This document shows, piece after piece, positions 1 to 7,090 of a stretch of 14,842 nt of DNA (within the stretch, counting starts at the first letter, position 1; each line of letters opens with the position of its first letter). The stretch is from Clostridiaceae bacterium (GTDB lineage Bacteria > Bacillota > Clostridia > Saccharofermentanales > UBA5734). Both the position numbers and the translations under genes were made by a program. The stretch spans positions 1 to 14,842 of the forward strand of contig JAAYBY010000285.1 in the NCBI GenBank assembly GCA_012729935.1, in the 5' to 3' direction. Below the pieces are notes generated by a model, which worked only from the letters and a program-made list of their open reading frames with translations, did no database searches and was not told where the DNA came from.

Positions 1-710
1 AATTTCGGTGCATCTCGCAGCAGTGTCTCCAGTTCTGCCAACTCATCATTCACAGCAATTCTCAAAGCCTGAAAAGAACGTTTAGCCGGGTGCTGTTTTT
101 CACGTCTGGCTGCTGCAGGCATAGCCGTACGAATGATATCTGCGAGCTCAGCGGTTGAGCGGATCGGTTTCTGCTCGCGTTTCAAGACAATAGCCTGGCT
201 GATCCGCATCGCATAACGTTCTTCTCCGTAAGTCTTGAGAATTTTTGCCAGGTTCTGCTGCGTCCATGTGTTGACGATGGTTTCTGCGGTCAAAAGTCCT
301 GATGCATCCATACGCATGTCCAGCGGTCCGTCGGACTGGTAGCTGAATCCGCGTTCTGCCTGGTCCAGATGCCAGGACGAAACACCCAGATCGGCCAGAA
401 TGCCATCAACCTGATTGATGTCAAGATTCGTCAGCACATCGGCCAGCTCCGAAAATCGAGCGTGGACCAGTTTTCTGCCTGCCTTGACCGGTAGTTCCGA
501 CAACGATTTTTCAGCGGCTGTGAGTGCATCCTGATCCTGATCGATGCCAATCAGCAGTCCGCCCGTTTCCAGCGAGCGGTAGATTGCTGATGCATGGCCG
601 CCACCGCCCAATGTGCAGTCAACATAGCAGCCATCCGGATGAACTCCAAGACATGAAAGGACTTCATGCATCAGAACCGGCTGGTGCTGATAGTTACAGT
701 CCCTTGACAT
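1..710 (-). CDS. rsmH: RsmH (MraW), 16S rRNA m4C1402 methyltransferase, 3' end cut by window edge
   Basis: SAM-dependent methyltransferase that N4-methylates C1402 of 16S rRNA in the small ribosomal subunit. Translating the minus strand from ATG 710 gives about 236 codons open to the window edge. They include an early HQPVL segment, the SAM-binding VDCTLGGGGH motif, GIDQDQDAL, the family block DGILADLGVSSWHLDQ, then PLDMRMD and a KRSFQALRIAVNDEL helix. The usual C-terminal GGR...SFHSLEDR block is missing because the gene continues past base 1. ATG 710 overlaps the last 17 nt of mraZ in another frame. No good ribosome binding site is seen there, so translation is probably coupled to mraZ. mraZ-rsmH is the standard start of the dcw cluster. 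Family assignment is very secure; the start is moderately secure. Confidence 0.95.
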   Translation of the reverse strand, partial: MSRDCNYQHQPVLMHEVLSCLGVHPDGCYVDCTLGGGGHASAIYRSLETGGLLIGIDQDQDALTAAEKSLSELPVKAGRKLVHARFSELADVLTNLDINQVDGILADLGVSSWHLDQAERGFSYQSDGPLDMRMDASGLLTAETIVNTWTQQNLAKILKTYGEERYAMRISQAIVLKREQKPIRSTAELADIIRTAMPAAARREKQHPAKRSFQALRIAVNDELAELETLLRDAPK

Positions 711-1143
711 CGAATCGTGTCAGGTCTACACCGGATAGTGAGCCCTGATCCTCCTTCTGATCCTCATAGAAACTTCTGGAACAAATCTCAAGTTTGTCGA
801 ACATATCGATAAAGCAGATTTCATCGCCTCTGGCGACCTGTATGTGAGACCAGAGTTCATCGCTGACAGATATGCGACCCTGACCATCGAGTTCACAAAC
901 CATTGCCTCACCGATGATCAGCCGCTTCAAACGTCTGACAGCCGGATCAGTACCAGACAGCTGACTGATCTGTTCGCGGATTAATCGGAATTGTTCAGGT
1001 GTGTAGGCTGAAAGGTAGCCGTCATCAAGGCTCAGGGTCACAATCAAAGACGCACCAATACTGCCTCGCAACCGCGCTGGCACAAAGACACGTCCCTTTG
1101 CGTCAATTGTGTGTGTATATCGAGCCGTACGATCACCCTCCAC
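694..1143 (-). CDS. mraZ: MraZ, AbrB-fold transcriptional regulator of the dcw cluster
   Basis: Small DNA-binding protein that in other bacteria represses its own dcw promoter by binding short direct repeats. The 149-residue product is close to the family's usual 140-150. It has the two diagnostic DxxGR loops of the double SpoVT/AbrB fold: IDAKGRVFVPARL (D14-R18) and ELDGQGRISVSDEL (D86-R90). The tail after about residue 125 is acidic and not conserved. The first usable start is GTG 1143. A purine-rich GGAGGG lies just inside the coding region rather than upstream, so the true start is somewhat uncertain; no in-frame ATG occurs before the first conserved loop. A perfect -10 box lies about 40 nt upstream, with repeats that could be its own operator. 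rsmH overlaps its 3' end. Confidence 0.93.
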   Translation of the reverse strand: MEGDRTARYTHTIDAKGRVFVPARLRGSIGASLIVTLSLDDGYLSAYTPEQFRLIREQISQLSGTDPAVRRLKRLIIGEAMVCELDGQGRISVSDELWSHIQVARGDEICFIDMFDKLEICSRSFYEDQKEDQGSLSGVDLTRFDVKGL

Positions 1144-1157
1144 CCTGATAGTTGCGC

Positions 1158-1180
1158 CATATCATCCACTATTAACCACT
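1158..1180 (-). promoter_or_regulatory. Putative MraZ box (AGTGG direct repeats)
   Basis: On the minus strand TAATAGTGG occurs twice (1176-1184 and 1166-1174) with an exact 10-bp period. A degenerate ATGG follows one turn later (1158-1161), and another AAGTGG lies upstream (1207-1212). The repeats overlap the -10 box and expected start site of mraZ. Known MraZ operators are short direct repeats (TGGG units in Escherichia coli, AAAGTG-type units in mollicutes) with about one helical turn between units, immediately upstream of mraZ. The match is by architecture and partial sequence only; binding is inferred. Confidence 0.45.
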
Positions 1181-1209
1181 ATTATACATTAACGCACTAC
1201 ATTTCACCA
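1181..1209 (-). promoter_or_regulatory. Promoter of the mraZ-rsmH (dcw) unit
   Basis: Minus strand TATAAT at 1186-1181 is a perfect sigma-A -10 hexamer, preceded by TG without the usual one-base gap. At 17 bp spacing the -35 position reads TGGTGA (1209-1204), a weak match to TTGACA. It sits between the terminator of the upstream operon and mraZ, where a new start is needed. The -10 is convincing; the weak -35 suggests regulation or modest strength. Confidence 0.65.
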
Positions 1210-1227
1210 CTTAACTGTCATTTTACA

Positions 1228-1254
1228 CGTAGATTGCACTGATTTCAATCTGCG
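1228..1254. repeat. Inverted repeat upstream of the mraZ promoter
   Basis: CGTAGATTG (1228-1236) pairs with CAATCTGCG (1246-1254): eight Watson-Crick pairs and one T-G wobble around a 9-nt loop. It lies about 40 bp upstream of the mraZ -10 box. No T-run follows on either strand, so it is not a terminator; it could be an operator or chance. Confidence 0.3.
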
Positions 1255-1287
1255 TCTCTCTGAAGGCCGGAATGTAACATAAACGTA

Positions 1288-1324
1288 ATAAAAAAGACCG
1301 TCAGCTTCTGATGAGCCAACGATC
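1288..1324 (-). terminator. Intrinsic terminator after rodA
   Basis: Read on the minus strand, GATCGTTGGC (1324-1315) pairs with GCTGACGGTC (1305-1296). This gives a 10-bp stem with three G-T wobbles and a 9-nt loop, followed directly by six T residues (1295-1290) and a further T. It begins about 40 nt after the rodA stop codon. It is the only clear terminator in the window and marks the end of the long rimP-to-rodA operon and its separation from the mraZ unit. Confidence 0.85.
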
Positions 1325-1362
1325 CTAAGGGTGTCGTGGATTGATCTAATGACGGGAAAACG

Positions 1363-2493
1363 CTATCTTTCGCTCAAATTTCGATCCATCGAAATGCTGA
1401 GCATCACACCCAGTGCAAGAAAATTGACAACCATGGACGATCCGCCCAGACTGACAAAGGGCAGTGGGATTCCTGTTATCGGCAGAAGTCCGACACACAT
1501 TCCAAGATTCTCAATATAGTGGAATGCCATACCGGCTATGATTCCAACCAACATCAACGCGGATGCAGATCGTTGTCCGGAAACTTTTGAGGCAACATAA
1601 AGGCCGCGGATGAGGAAAAAGAAAATCAGCAATAAGAGTGCAGTTGTACCAATCAGTCCCATATGCTCTGAAACGGCTGTATAGATGAAGTCACTTTCCT
1701 TAACAGGCACGTGGACTGGTGTTTCACGCGGACTGCCAATGAGACCGCCTGATGCGATGGCCAGCCGGGCCTGCATCAGATTATACGAAGCTGCAGGATC
1801 ATGACCTGGATAGAGAAAGGTCAGAATCCTGTTTTTCTGAAACTCCTCGAAGTAGAAAAACCAGGCCAGGGGAATCATGATCAGAAAACCCGAGAGACCC
1901 AGTAAAACATACCGCCAGCGAATCCCCCAGACGAAAAGCATGCATACGAAAATAAAGACAATAACCATCGCTGTCCCGAAATCAGGCTGCCTTGTAATCA
2001 GTATCAAAGGGACACCGAACAACCCGAGAAGAATGAGCACGCCCTGCCAATACCGTTTATAGGTACTGATCCATTCGAGCACATATGCAGACGTCATGGC
2101 AAGACCGATTTTGGTTAATTCGGAAGGTTGAAATGAACCAATCACCGGCAGATTGAGCCAGCTGTCAGATCCGGTTTCTGCAGCCAATGAAAAATTATCG
2201 ACCAAAACGACAACAAGCAGAAGCAGGCTGACTCCATACACGGACCAGGCGATCAAACGCATGGTCGGAACTTCGACAACACTGAGCAGCAGCGCGATGA
2301 GAACGCCCGCAAGGGCCGCCCCTATCTGTCGGTAGAGGTTCATCGGGTAAGCGTCACCGAATCCTTGAGAAAGAACACGGCTGAGGACCGAAAGCCCGAT
2401 CAAAACAATAATAATAACAGGAATCAGCAGATAGTAATCCATGATTGAAAAATAGGTCTGCTTCTTCAGTTGTTCAAAACCGGTGCGGGCCAT
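1363..2493 (-). CDS. rodA: RodA/FtsW-family SEDS peptidoglycan glycosyltransferase, probably RodA
   Basis: Integral membrane enzyme that polymerises lipid II into glycan strands with a class B penicillin-binding protein. The 376-residue product has about ten hydrophobic segments and the SEDS landmarks in order: GSFQPSELTKIG (119-130), RQPDFGTA (168-175), the extracellular segment VPVKESDFIYTAV with the presumed catalytic Asp268, and LLPITGIPLPFVSLGGSS (336-353). The QPDFGTA wording and the compact length favour RodA (elongation) over FtsW, but I cannot exclude a FtsW-like or sporulation (SpoVE) role. No PBP2 partner is in the window. The ATG start overlaps the lgt stop by one base (TGATG), so translation is coupled. 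It is the last gene before the terminator and directly precedes the dcw cluster. Confidence 0.9.
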   Translation of the reverse strand: MARTGFEQLKKQTYFSIMDYYLLIPVIIIVLIGLSVLSRVLSQGFGDAYPMNLYRQIGAALAGVLIALLLSVVEVPTMRLIAWSVYGVSLLLLVVVLVDNFSLAAETGSDSWLNLPVIGSFQPSELTKIGLAMTSAYVLEWISTYKRYWQGVLILLGLFGVPLILITRQPDFGTAMVIVFIFVCMLFVWGIRWRYVLLGLSGFLIMIPLAWFFYFEEFQKNRILTFLYPGHDPAASYNLMQARLAIASGGLIGSPRETPVHVPVKESDFIYTAVSEHMGLIGTTALLLLIFFFLIRGLYVASKVSGQRSASALMLVGIIAGMAFHYIENLGMCVGLLPITGIPLPFVSLGGSSMVVNFLALGVMLSISMDRNLSER

Positions 2494-3527
2494 CAGTCAG
2501 AACGCTCTTGACCTTTTCGAACAGGATCCTCACTGGTGTCATTCAGCGGTTCCTGAACGGCGTCCGTATTCTCTTGGGACTGTTCAAATACGATAAAGTC
2601 CCGTTCGGTGCTGTCAGCACGATCCTCGGGCAATTTCGCCGCTGTTTGTTCAATCTGATCATCCGTGAGCATGTTCTGCAGTGCCAATTTGTTCTGTCGC
2701 TGTCTGAGGATGATTAACAGAATGATTGAACCGACGAACATGATGGCGGACAGGATCATCGAAGCACGCAAACTGGTTCCCGGAATCATCAGCGGGTCGG
2801 TTCGTATGCTTTCAACGAAGAAACGGACAAATCCGTAGAGCAAAAAGTACCATAAGGTTGTTTCAAACGGTAGTTTGCTCTTCCTGCGAATGCGCAGTAA
2901 GAAGACAAAGATAATCATGTTGGCGACAAACTCGTAGAAGAATGTCGGATGAACCGGCAGGCTTGGATCAAGGCCGCTGATATGTGTGATACGCGACAGA
3001 TAATGCTCAGTCTGGTTGCTGTACATACCCCAGGGCAATGACGTATTGTTACCAAATGCTTCCTGATTGAAAAAATTACCCCAGCGGCCGATTGCCTGGC
3101 CCAGCGGGATATAAACAACCAGAAAATCAAACAGGCTGGACAGCTTCACATGCTTAATCTTCCGGATAATCAAAACTGCGATGATTCCGCCGATAATTCC
3201 CCCGTAAAACGCCAGTCCGCCATCGCGTGTATTAAAGATGCGCCGCCAGTCTGTCGCATAATAATCCCATTCCAGAACAACATAGTAGAGTCTGGCCATG
3301 ATTATCATCAGCGGGATGATGGCTATGAATGTATCGGTGATGTCATCAGCCTTCAAACCAAAACGGGGAGCCTGTCGAATGGCGAGCACCATACACAGCA
3401 ATAACGCCAGAGCGATCAGAAGTCCATACCAGTAGACTGGCCAGCCAAACAACTCAAATGCGACTCGATTAACGGGCAAGTCGTGAATACCGAGATCGGG
3501 GAAGTCAACTAAAAAATCAACTTGCAT
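2493..3527 (-). CDS. lgt: Lgt, prolipoprotein diacylglyceryl transferase
   Basis: Membrane enzyme that moves diacylglycerol from phosphatidylglycerol to the lipobox cysteine of prolipoproteins, the first step of lipoprotein maturation. Starting at ATG 3527 (344 aa), landmarks are WYGLL (33-37), RDGGLAFYGG (101-110), the Lgt signature GRWGNFFNQEAFG (147-159), HPTFFYE (193-199) and RFFVESIRTD (235-244). Where the E. coli enzyme has His103 (in SFHGG) this protein has Tyr, as I recall in many Gram-positive Lgts. ATG 3527 is preferred over GTG 3539 because GGAGGTG sits 8 nt upstream. That binding site contains the stop codon of the M16 gene, so the two are coupled. Residues from about 277 form a charged, acidic tail after the last membrane segment, longer than the usual Lgt end. 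Confidence 0.96.
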   Translation of the reverse strand: MQVDFLVDFPDLGIHDLPVNRVAFELFGWPVYWYGLLIALALLLCMVLAIRQAPRFGLKADDITDTFIAIIPLMIIMARLYYVVLEWDYYATDWRRIFNTRDGGLAFYGGIIGGIIAVLIIRKIKHVKLSSLFDFLVVYIPLGQAIGRWGNFFNQEAFGNNTSLPWGMYSNQTEHYLSRITHISGLDPSLPVHPTFFYEFVANMIIFVFLLRIRRKSKLPFETTLWYFLLYGFVRFFVESIRTDPLMIPGTSLRASMILSAIMFVGSIILLIILRQRQNKLALQNMLTDDQIEQTAAKLPEDRADSTERDFIVFEQSQENTDAVQEPLNDTSEDPVRKGQERSD

Positions 3528-3535
3528 AGTGTGGG

Positions 3536-4855
3536 TCACCTCCGGGGATTAACGATGGACAGGGCATAGTAGTCAGGGTTGCTTAAATGCTTGAATACAT
3601 TAAAAACAGCTGCAGCATCTATCTTATCATAGATCAGCTGATAATCGAAGAGATCCAGGCCGAACAGTCGTGCTCTTGCCTGCATAAGACCACCGTGCTC
3701 AACAGAATCAAGTGTTTGGATCATTCGGCCGGCTGCCGCACGTTTCTGCGATTCAAACAGCTCAAGGTCAAGATCCTCCACACGAGCCTCAAGCAGTCTT
3801 TTTCTGATCACATCTGCTGCCTGATGCGGGTCAGGTGATTCCCCGCCACAAAGCAGCAGCGAATAGCCAGGCCCGTTCAAATACTGCGCACTGAATGACT
3901 CGTTGATCAGTCCGTGCTGATAGAGTTCGTCATAAAGAGGAGACACAGATGACAGGAGACAGTCGAGCAGCAAGTGTGCCGAGCGCTGGCGGAACGCACG
4001 CTCCCAGGGTGTCTGCTGGCTGTCCAACTCTTTTAATCCCAGTAAAAACAAAGGTGTCCTGAGATCCATCTGTTCAATTGCTTCTTCACTTGTTGGTCTG
4101 GAAGCGTCTTCCGGAAAGCTATGTCGAACATCCTTTATTCCGGATGGATACGCTGCAAGACGTTCCGCCAGAATCGTTAATATGCTGTGGCAGTCGAGAT
4201 CACCAGCCAGTGTGAGGTGAATGTGCCCCGGACTATAAAACGTCTCCCAGGCTAATTGAATATCCTGTTCCGTCAGATCGCGAATGGATTCTTTGGTTCC
4301 CGCTATGTCCAGACGGACAGGGTGCGTTCGATACATCTGCTCAAGCAGCTTCTGACTGCAGCGTGTCTCCGGGTCGTCTCTGTACTGATCCATTTCAGCC
4401 AGAATGATCGGCCGCTCAGCTTCAACTCTGTCATGATCGATCTGAAGTGTCAGCAACGCATCCAGCCAGCAGGTAAAAGCAGTTTCAAACGGACCGGCAA
4501 CAGAAAAATAGTAAAGGGTGTGATCATGCGTCGTGTAGGCATTGGCAGAAGCCCCCAGATCAGACAGACGACCCATAAGGCCGCCATCCTCGTCACGACT
4601 GAAGACGCAATGTTCGAGAAAGTGAGCTGTTCCTGCAGGCAGACTGTATTGCTTTTGATCTATTGAAAACGATGTATGAATCGACCCGAACGGAATGGCT
4701 GCAGCGCAGAAAGCGCGTGAAAACCCCGGATAATCGAGCAGACTGACCTGCAGTCCGCTTTGATGTTTAGCTGTCAGCAGCAGTTTCCCGGACAAACCAT
4801 CCTGCCTCTCGCGAATTTCAAAATCAGGATGCCTCAGTTCACGACAATTTTTCAC
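3536..4855 (-). CDS. M16 zinc metallopeptidase, catalytic subunit (YmfH-like)
   Basis: Inverzincin (pitrilysin-family) peptidase of 439 residues, the usual length of a single M16B subunit. The zinc motif HxxEH is present as HFLEH (78-82), with the third ligand Glu154 in ILAEMDQYRD. The family segment GASANAYTTHDHTLYYF (101-117) lies between them. The C-terminal half is the second, non-catalytic M16 lobe. No signal peptide is seen, so it is probably cytoplasmic. It follows immediately after a gene ending in an M16 domain without HxxEH, the arrangement of Bacillus ymfF-ymfH and of two-subunit M16B enzymes, so the two products probably form a heterodimer. The start is GTG 4855 with AAGGAG 11 nt upstream. 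The stop lies inside the lgt ribosome binding site. The substrate is unknown. Confidence 0.9.
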   Translation of the reverse strand: MKNCRELRHPDFEIRERQDGLSGKLLLTAKHQSGLQVSLLDYPGFSRAFCAAAIPFGSIHTSFSIDQKQYSLPAGTAHFLEHCVFSRDEDGGLMGRLSDLGASANAYTTHDHTLYYFSVAGPFETAFTCWLDALLTLQIDHDRVEAERPIILAEMDQYRDDPETRCSQKLLEQMYRTHPVRLDIAGTKESIRDLTEQDIQLAWETFYSPGHIHLTLAGDLDCHSILTILAERLAAYPSGIKDVRHSFPEDASRPTSEEAIEQMDLRTPLFLLGLKELDSQQTPWERAFRQRSAHLLLDCLLSSVSPLYDELYQHGLINESFSAQYLNGPGYSLLLCGGESPDPHQAADVIRKRLLEARVEDLDLELFESQKRAAAGRMIQTLDSVEHGGLMQARARLFGLDLFDYQLIYDKIDAAAVFNVFKHLSNPDYYALSIVNPRR

Positions 4856-4873
4856 GATTTACTTATCTCCTTG

Positions 4874-7090
4874 TCATTCGTTTTCACGACCGGATATCAT
4901 GACTAATTCGGTTTTCAAAGTTAAAGAAGCCGCCAGCTCTTTGATGTCATCAGTTGATATGGATTCAAGCAGCGTCAGTGAATCATCCCGTCCGAAAATC
5001 CGGCCCGTTGCCTGCGCATTAATCTGTGCGTTTAAAAGGCCGTTCAGATCGTCAAAGAGCGATTCAATGCCCGATCGGGTCATCTGTTTACTGCGCTGAA
5101 AAAGGATCGGATCAATTGGCTCAGTCACAATTTTGTTGATCTGGTGCTTGATTTCAGTGATCGTTTGTTCAACAGCTGACGGTGCTACACCAGCAAGAAT
5201 CAGCAGTGCAGACAAGTAGCGATTCTGCAGGGAAAAAATCTGATAAGCGAGACCCTTCTCTTCACGAACAGACTGAAATAAGAGTGAATGAACATCACCG
5301 CCCAGCAGGCTGTTCAGGATGGTGCCTTGCATGGCTCCCTGTTGACAAAAGTACGGTGACAAGCCTTCAAACGCCAGAACAATGCGTGCCTGCTCGACAT
5401 CTTTATGAAGCGTCTGCCTCCCGGAGCTGTCAGACAGACAAGGGGTCGGGTGACGGCCGGGGATGAGTTTCATTCTGTCAGCTTCCGGAAATCGGCGAAT
5501 TTTTTGGGTGCAGTCATGAAACAGCGTTGGATCAATCGAACCGCCGATATAGACCGTTACCTCCATTTCCGTGAGAAGCCGCCGGTAGGCGTCCTGAAGA
5601 TCTATTAGTGAAACATCCTGAAGATCCTCGATCGTTCCAATCGCCGGCAATCCATGCACACGTCCCTGGCAATAGGCCTTCAGACAGGCATCATATGCCT
5701 GCTGAACAGGATCATTATCACGCGAAGCGATTGAAAGCAGCAGATTCTGTCTCTCTGTTTCAACGATGTCTTCCCGAAATGTACCGGACTCCCCGGTGTC
5801 AGGATCCAGCAATATATCCATCAATAAATCACATGCAGCTTTGAATGGAGACGGTTCTTTCTGCCAGGATGTCAGTGCCTCAACTGTAAAAACCAAATTG
5901 TGTATGTCACCTTGCTTTTGCACAGAACCATCAAGGCTGGCGCCATACAGGTAATCAAGCGAGCGTGTCAGCTGCGTCCGACCGGGGTAACGGCGGCAGG
6001 TTGCTGTAAGCACATTAACCAGCAAGGCGTGACATGCAAGCTGTCTGGGTTCAACCGGTGTTCTGAAAACGACGTGCATTGAGGCCGTGGCAAATCGGCT
6101 GCTGTATAAAAACCACACCGGTATATTCTTAATCCGGATTCGCTCGAAACACTGCTCCGACCGGTGATGCCAGTCATGTGCCCAGATCAGATCCTCCTGG
6201 ATTTTTTGGCCAAGCTGAAGCATCGATTTAAATACCAGTTCAGGCCGGATCCATTCCAGAAGAATAACCGTTATCTGTTTGTCGTACAGGATCTGCTCCG
6301 TATGAAACAGATACGTTTCGACAGACGGATTTTTTTCATCAGGATCGATGGTTGGCCTGAGTCCGATATTCGTGATGGCCTCCCAGGTCTGGTCACCAAC
6401 CCGGACTCTTGAAACATAGACGCCGAATGCCGGTACGACCTTATCGGGCTGCAGCTCGATATTTGCTGTTGGAAATCCAAGCCCCCGTCCCAGACCGCGA
6501 CCCGAAATAACGGTTCCCGTCAGCTCGAAAGGATGCCCCATCAGTGAAGAAGCCTCACGAACTGCCCCTTCCTGAATCAGCGAGCGAATACGTGAGCTCG
6601 ACACTTTTGCGCCGGCCATCACCACTTCAGGGACAACAATGACATCAACCTGATTTTCCTCTGCCCACGTTTCCAGATGGGTTACTGTGCCGGCGCCATG
6701 AAAACCGAAACGATAATCCGGACCGACTACAATCAGCTGAGCCTGCAGCTCCTCTAATAAAACCGTATCCAGGAATGCCCGCGGTTCCATTGCGGCAAAT
6801 GCCTCATCAAACGGATGCAGATAAACTTCATCAAGGCCGAGTGATTCCATGGTCGCAAGTCGTTCGTCCGGTGTCATCAAAAGCCCGGGAAACGGCTGTT
6901 CCCGATGAATAATCCGATCTGGATGCTCCGAAAATGTCAGAGCAGCAGCGGGTATTCCCAGTTGGCTGCATGCGTGCACAAGTGTTCTGATTAAATCGAC
7001 ATGTCCTCTATGCAGGCCATCGAAAAATCCCAGGGCGATGCCGCGTGGCTGCTTAGATATCAGTGGTGTTTTACCGGTATAAATCAGCAT
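4874..7090 (-). CDS. ribF: RibF (riboflavin kinase/FAD synthetase) fused to a non-catalytic M16 peptidase subunit (YmfF-like)
   Basis: One uninterrupted 738-residue frame encodes two complete proteins. Residues 1-185 are the FMN adenylyltransferase domain: GFFDGLHRGH (21-30), VVGPDYRFG (121-129), SSSRIR (164-169). Residues 188 to about 305 are the flavokinase domain: GLGFPTAN (203-210), NIGLRPT (241-247) and presumed catalytic Glu258. After only about ten linker residues, 315-738 form a full M16 protein resembling YmfF, with YPGRTQLTRSLDYLYGASL (368-386), LLGGDVHSLLF and the R609/Y616 pair in VREEKGLAY. It lacks HxxEH, as expected of the non-catalytic partner of the downstream M16 enzyme. RibF is normally about 310 residues and ends near the junction. 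No in-frame ATG, GTG or TTG occurs between residues 300 and 323, so separate translation of the M16 part is unlikely. ATG 7090 overlaps truB by 20 nt. Confidence 0.9.
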   Translation of the reverse strand: MLIYTGKTPLISKQPRGIALGFFDGLHRGHVDLIRTLVHACSQLGIPAAALTFSEHPDRIIHREQPFPGLLMTPDERLATMESLGLDEVYLHPFDEAFAAMEPRAFLDTVLLEELQAQLIVVGPDYRFGFHGAGTVTHLETWAEENQVDVIVVPEVVMAGAKVSSSRIRSLIQEGAVREASSLMGHPFELTGTVISGRGLGRGLGFPTANIELQPDKVVPAFGVYVSRVRVGDQTWEAITNIGLRPTIDPDEKNPSVETYLFHTEQILYDKQITVILLEWIRPELVFKSMLQLGQKIQEDLIWAHDWHHRSEQCFERIRIKNIPVWFLYSSRFATASMHVVFRTPVEPRQLACHALLVNVLTATCRRYPGRTQLTRSLDYLYGASLDGSVQKQGDIHNLVFTVEALTSWQKEPSPFKAACDLLMDILLDPDTGESGTFREDIVETERQNLLLSIASRDNDPVQQAYDACLKAYCQGRVHGLPAIGTIEDLQDVSLIDLQDAYRRLLTEMEVTVYIGGSIDPTLFHDCTQKIRRFPEADRMKLIPGRHPTPCLSDSSGRQTLHKDVEQARIVLAFEGLSPYFCQQGAMQGTILNSLLGGDVHSLLFQSVREEKGLAYQIFSLQNRYLSALLILAGVAPSAVEQTITEIKHQINKIVTEPIDPILFQRSKQMTRSGIESLFDDLNGLLNAQINAQATGRIFGRDDSLTLLESISTDDIKELAASLTLKTELVMISGRENE

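Noticed and set aside
4256..4666. 136-codon plus-strand open frame opposite the M16 gene
   Set aside because: The minus frame has a clear zinc peptidase fold and motifs; this antisense frame has no recognisable features.
5968..6177. 69-codon minus-strand frame starting at ATG 6177
   Set aside because: It shadows the fused gene in another frame, with no recognisable protein. Its ATG is of interest only as a possible scar of the former gene boundary.
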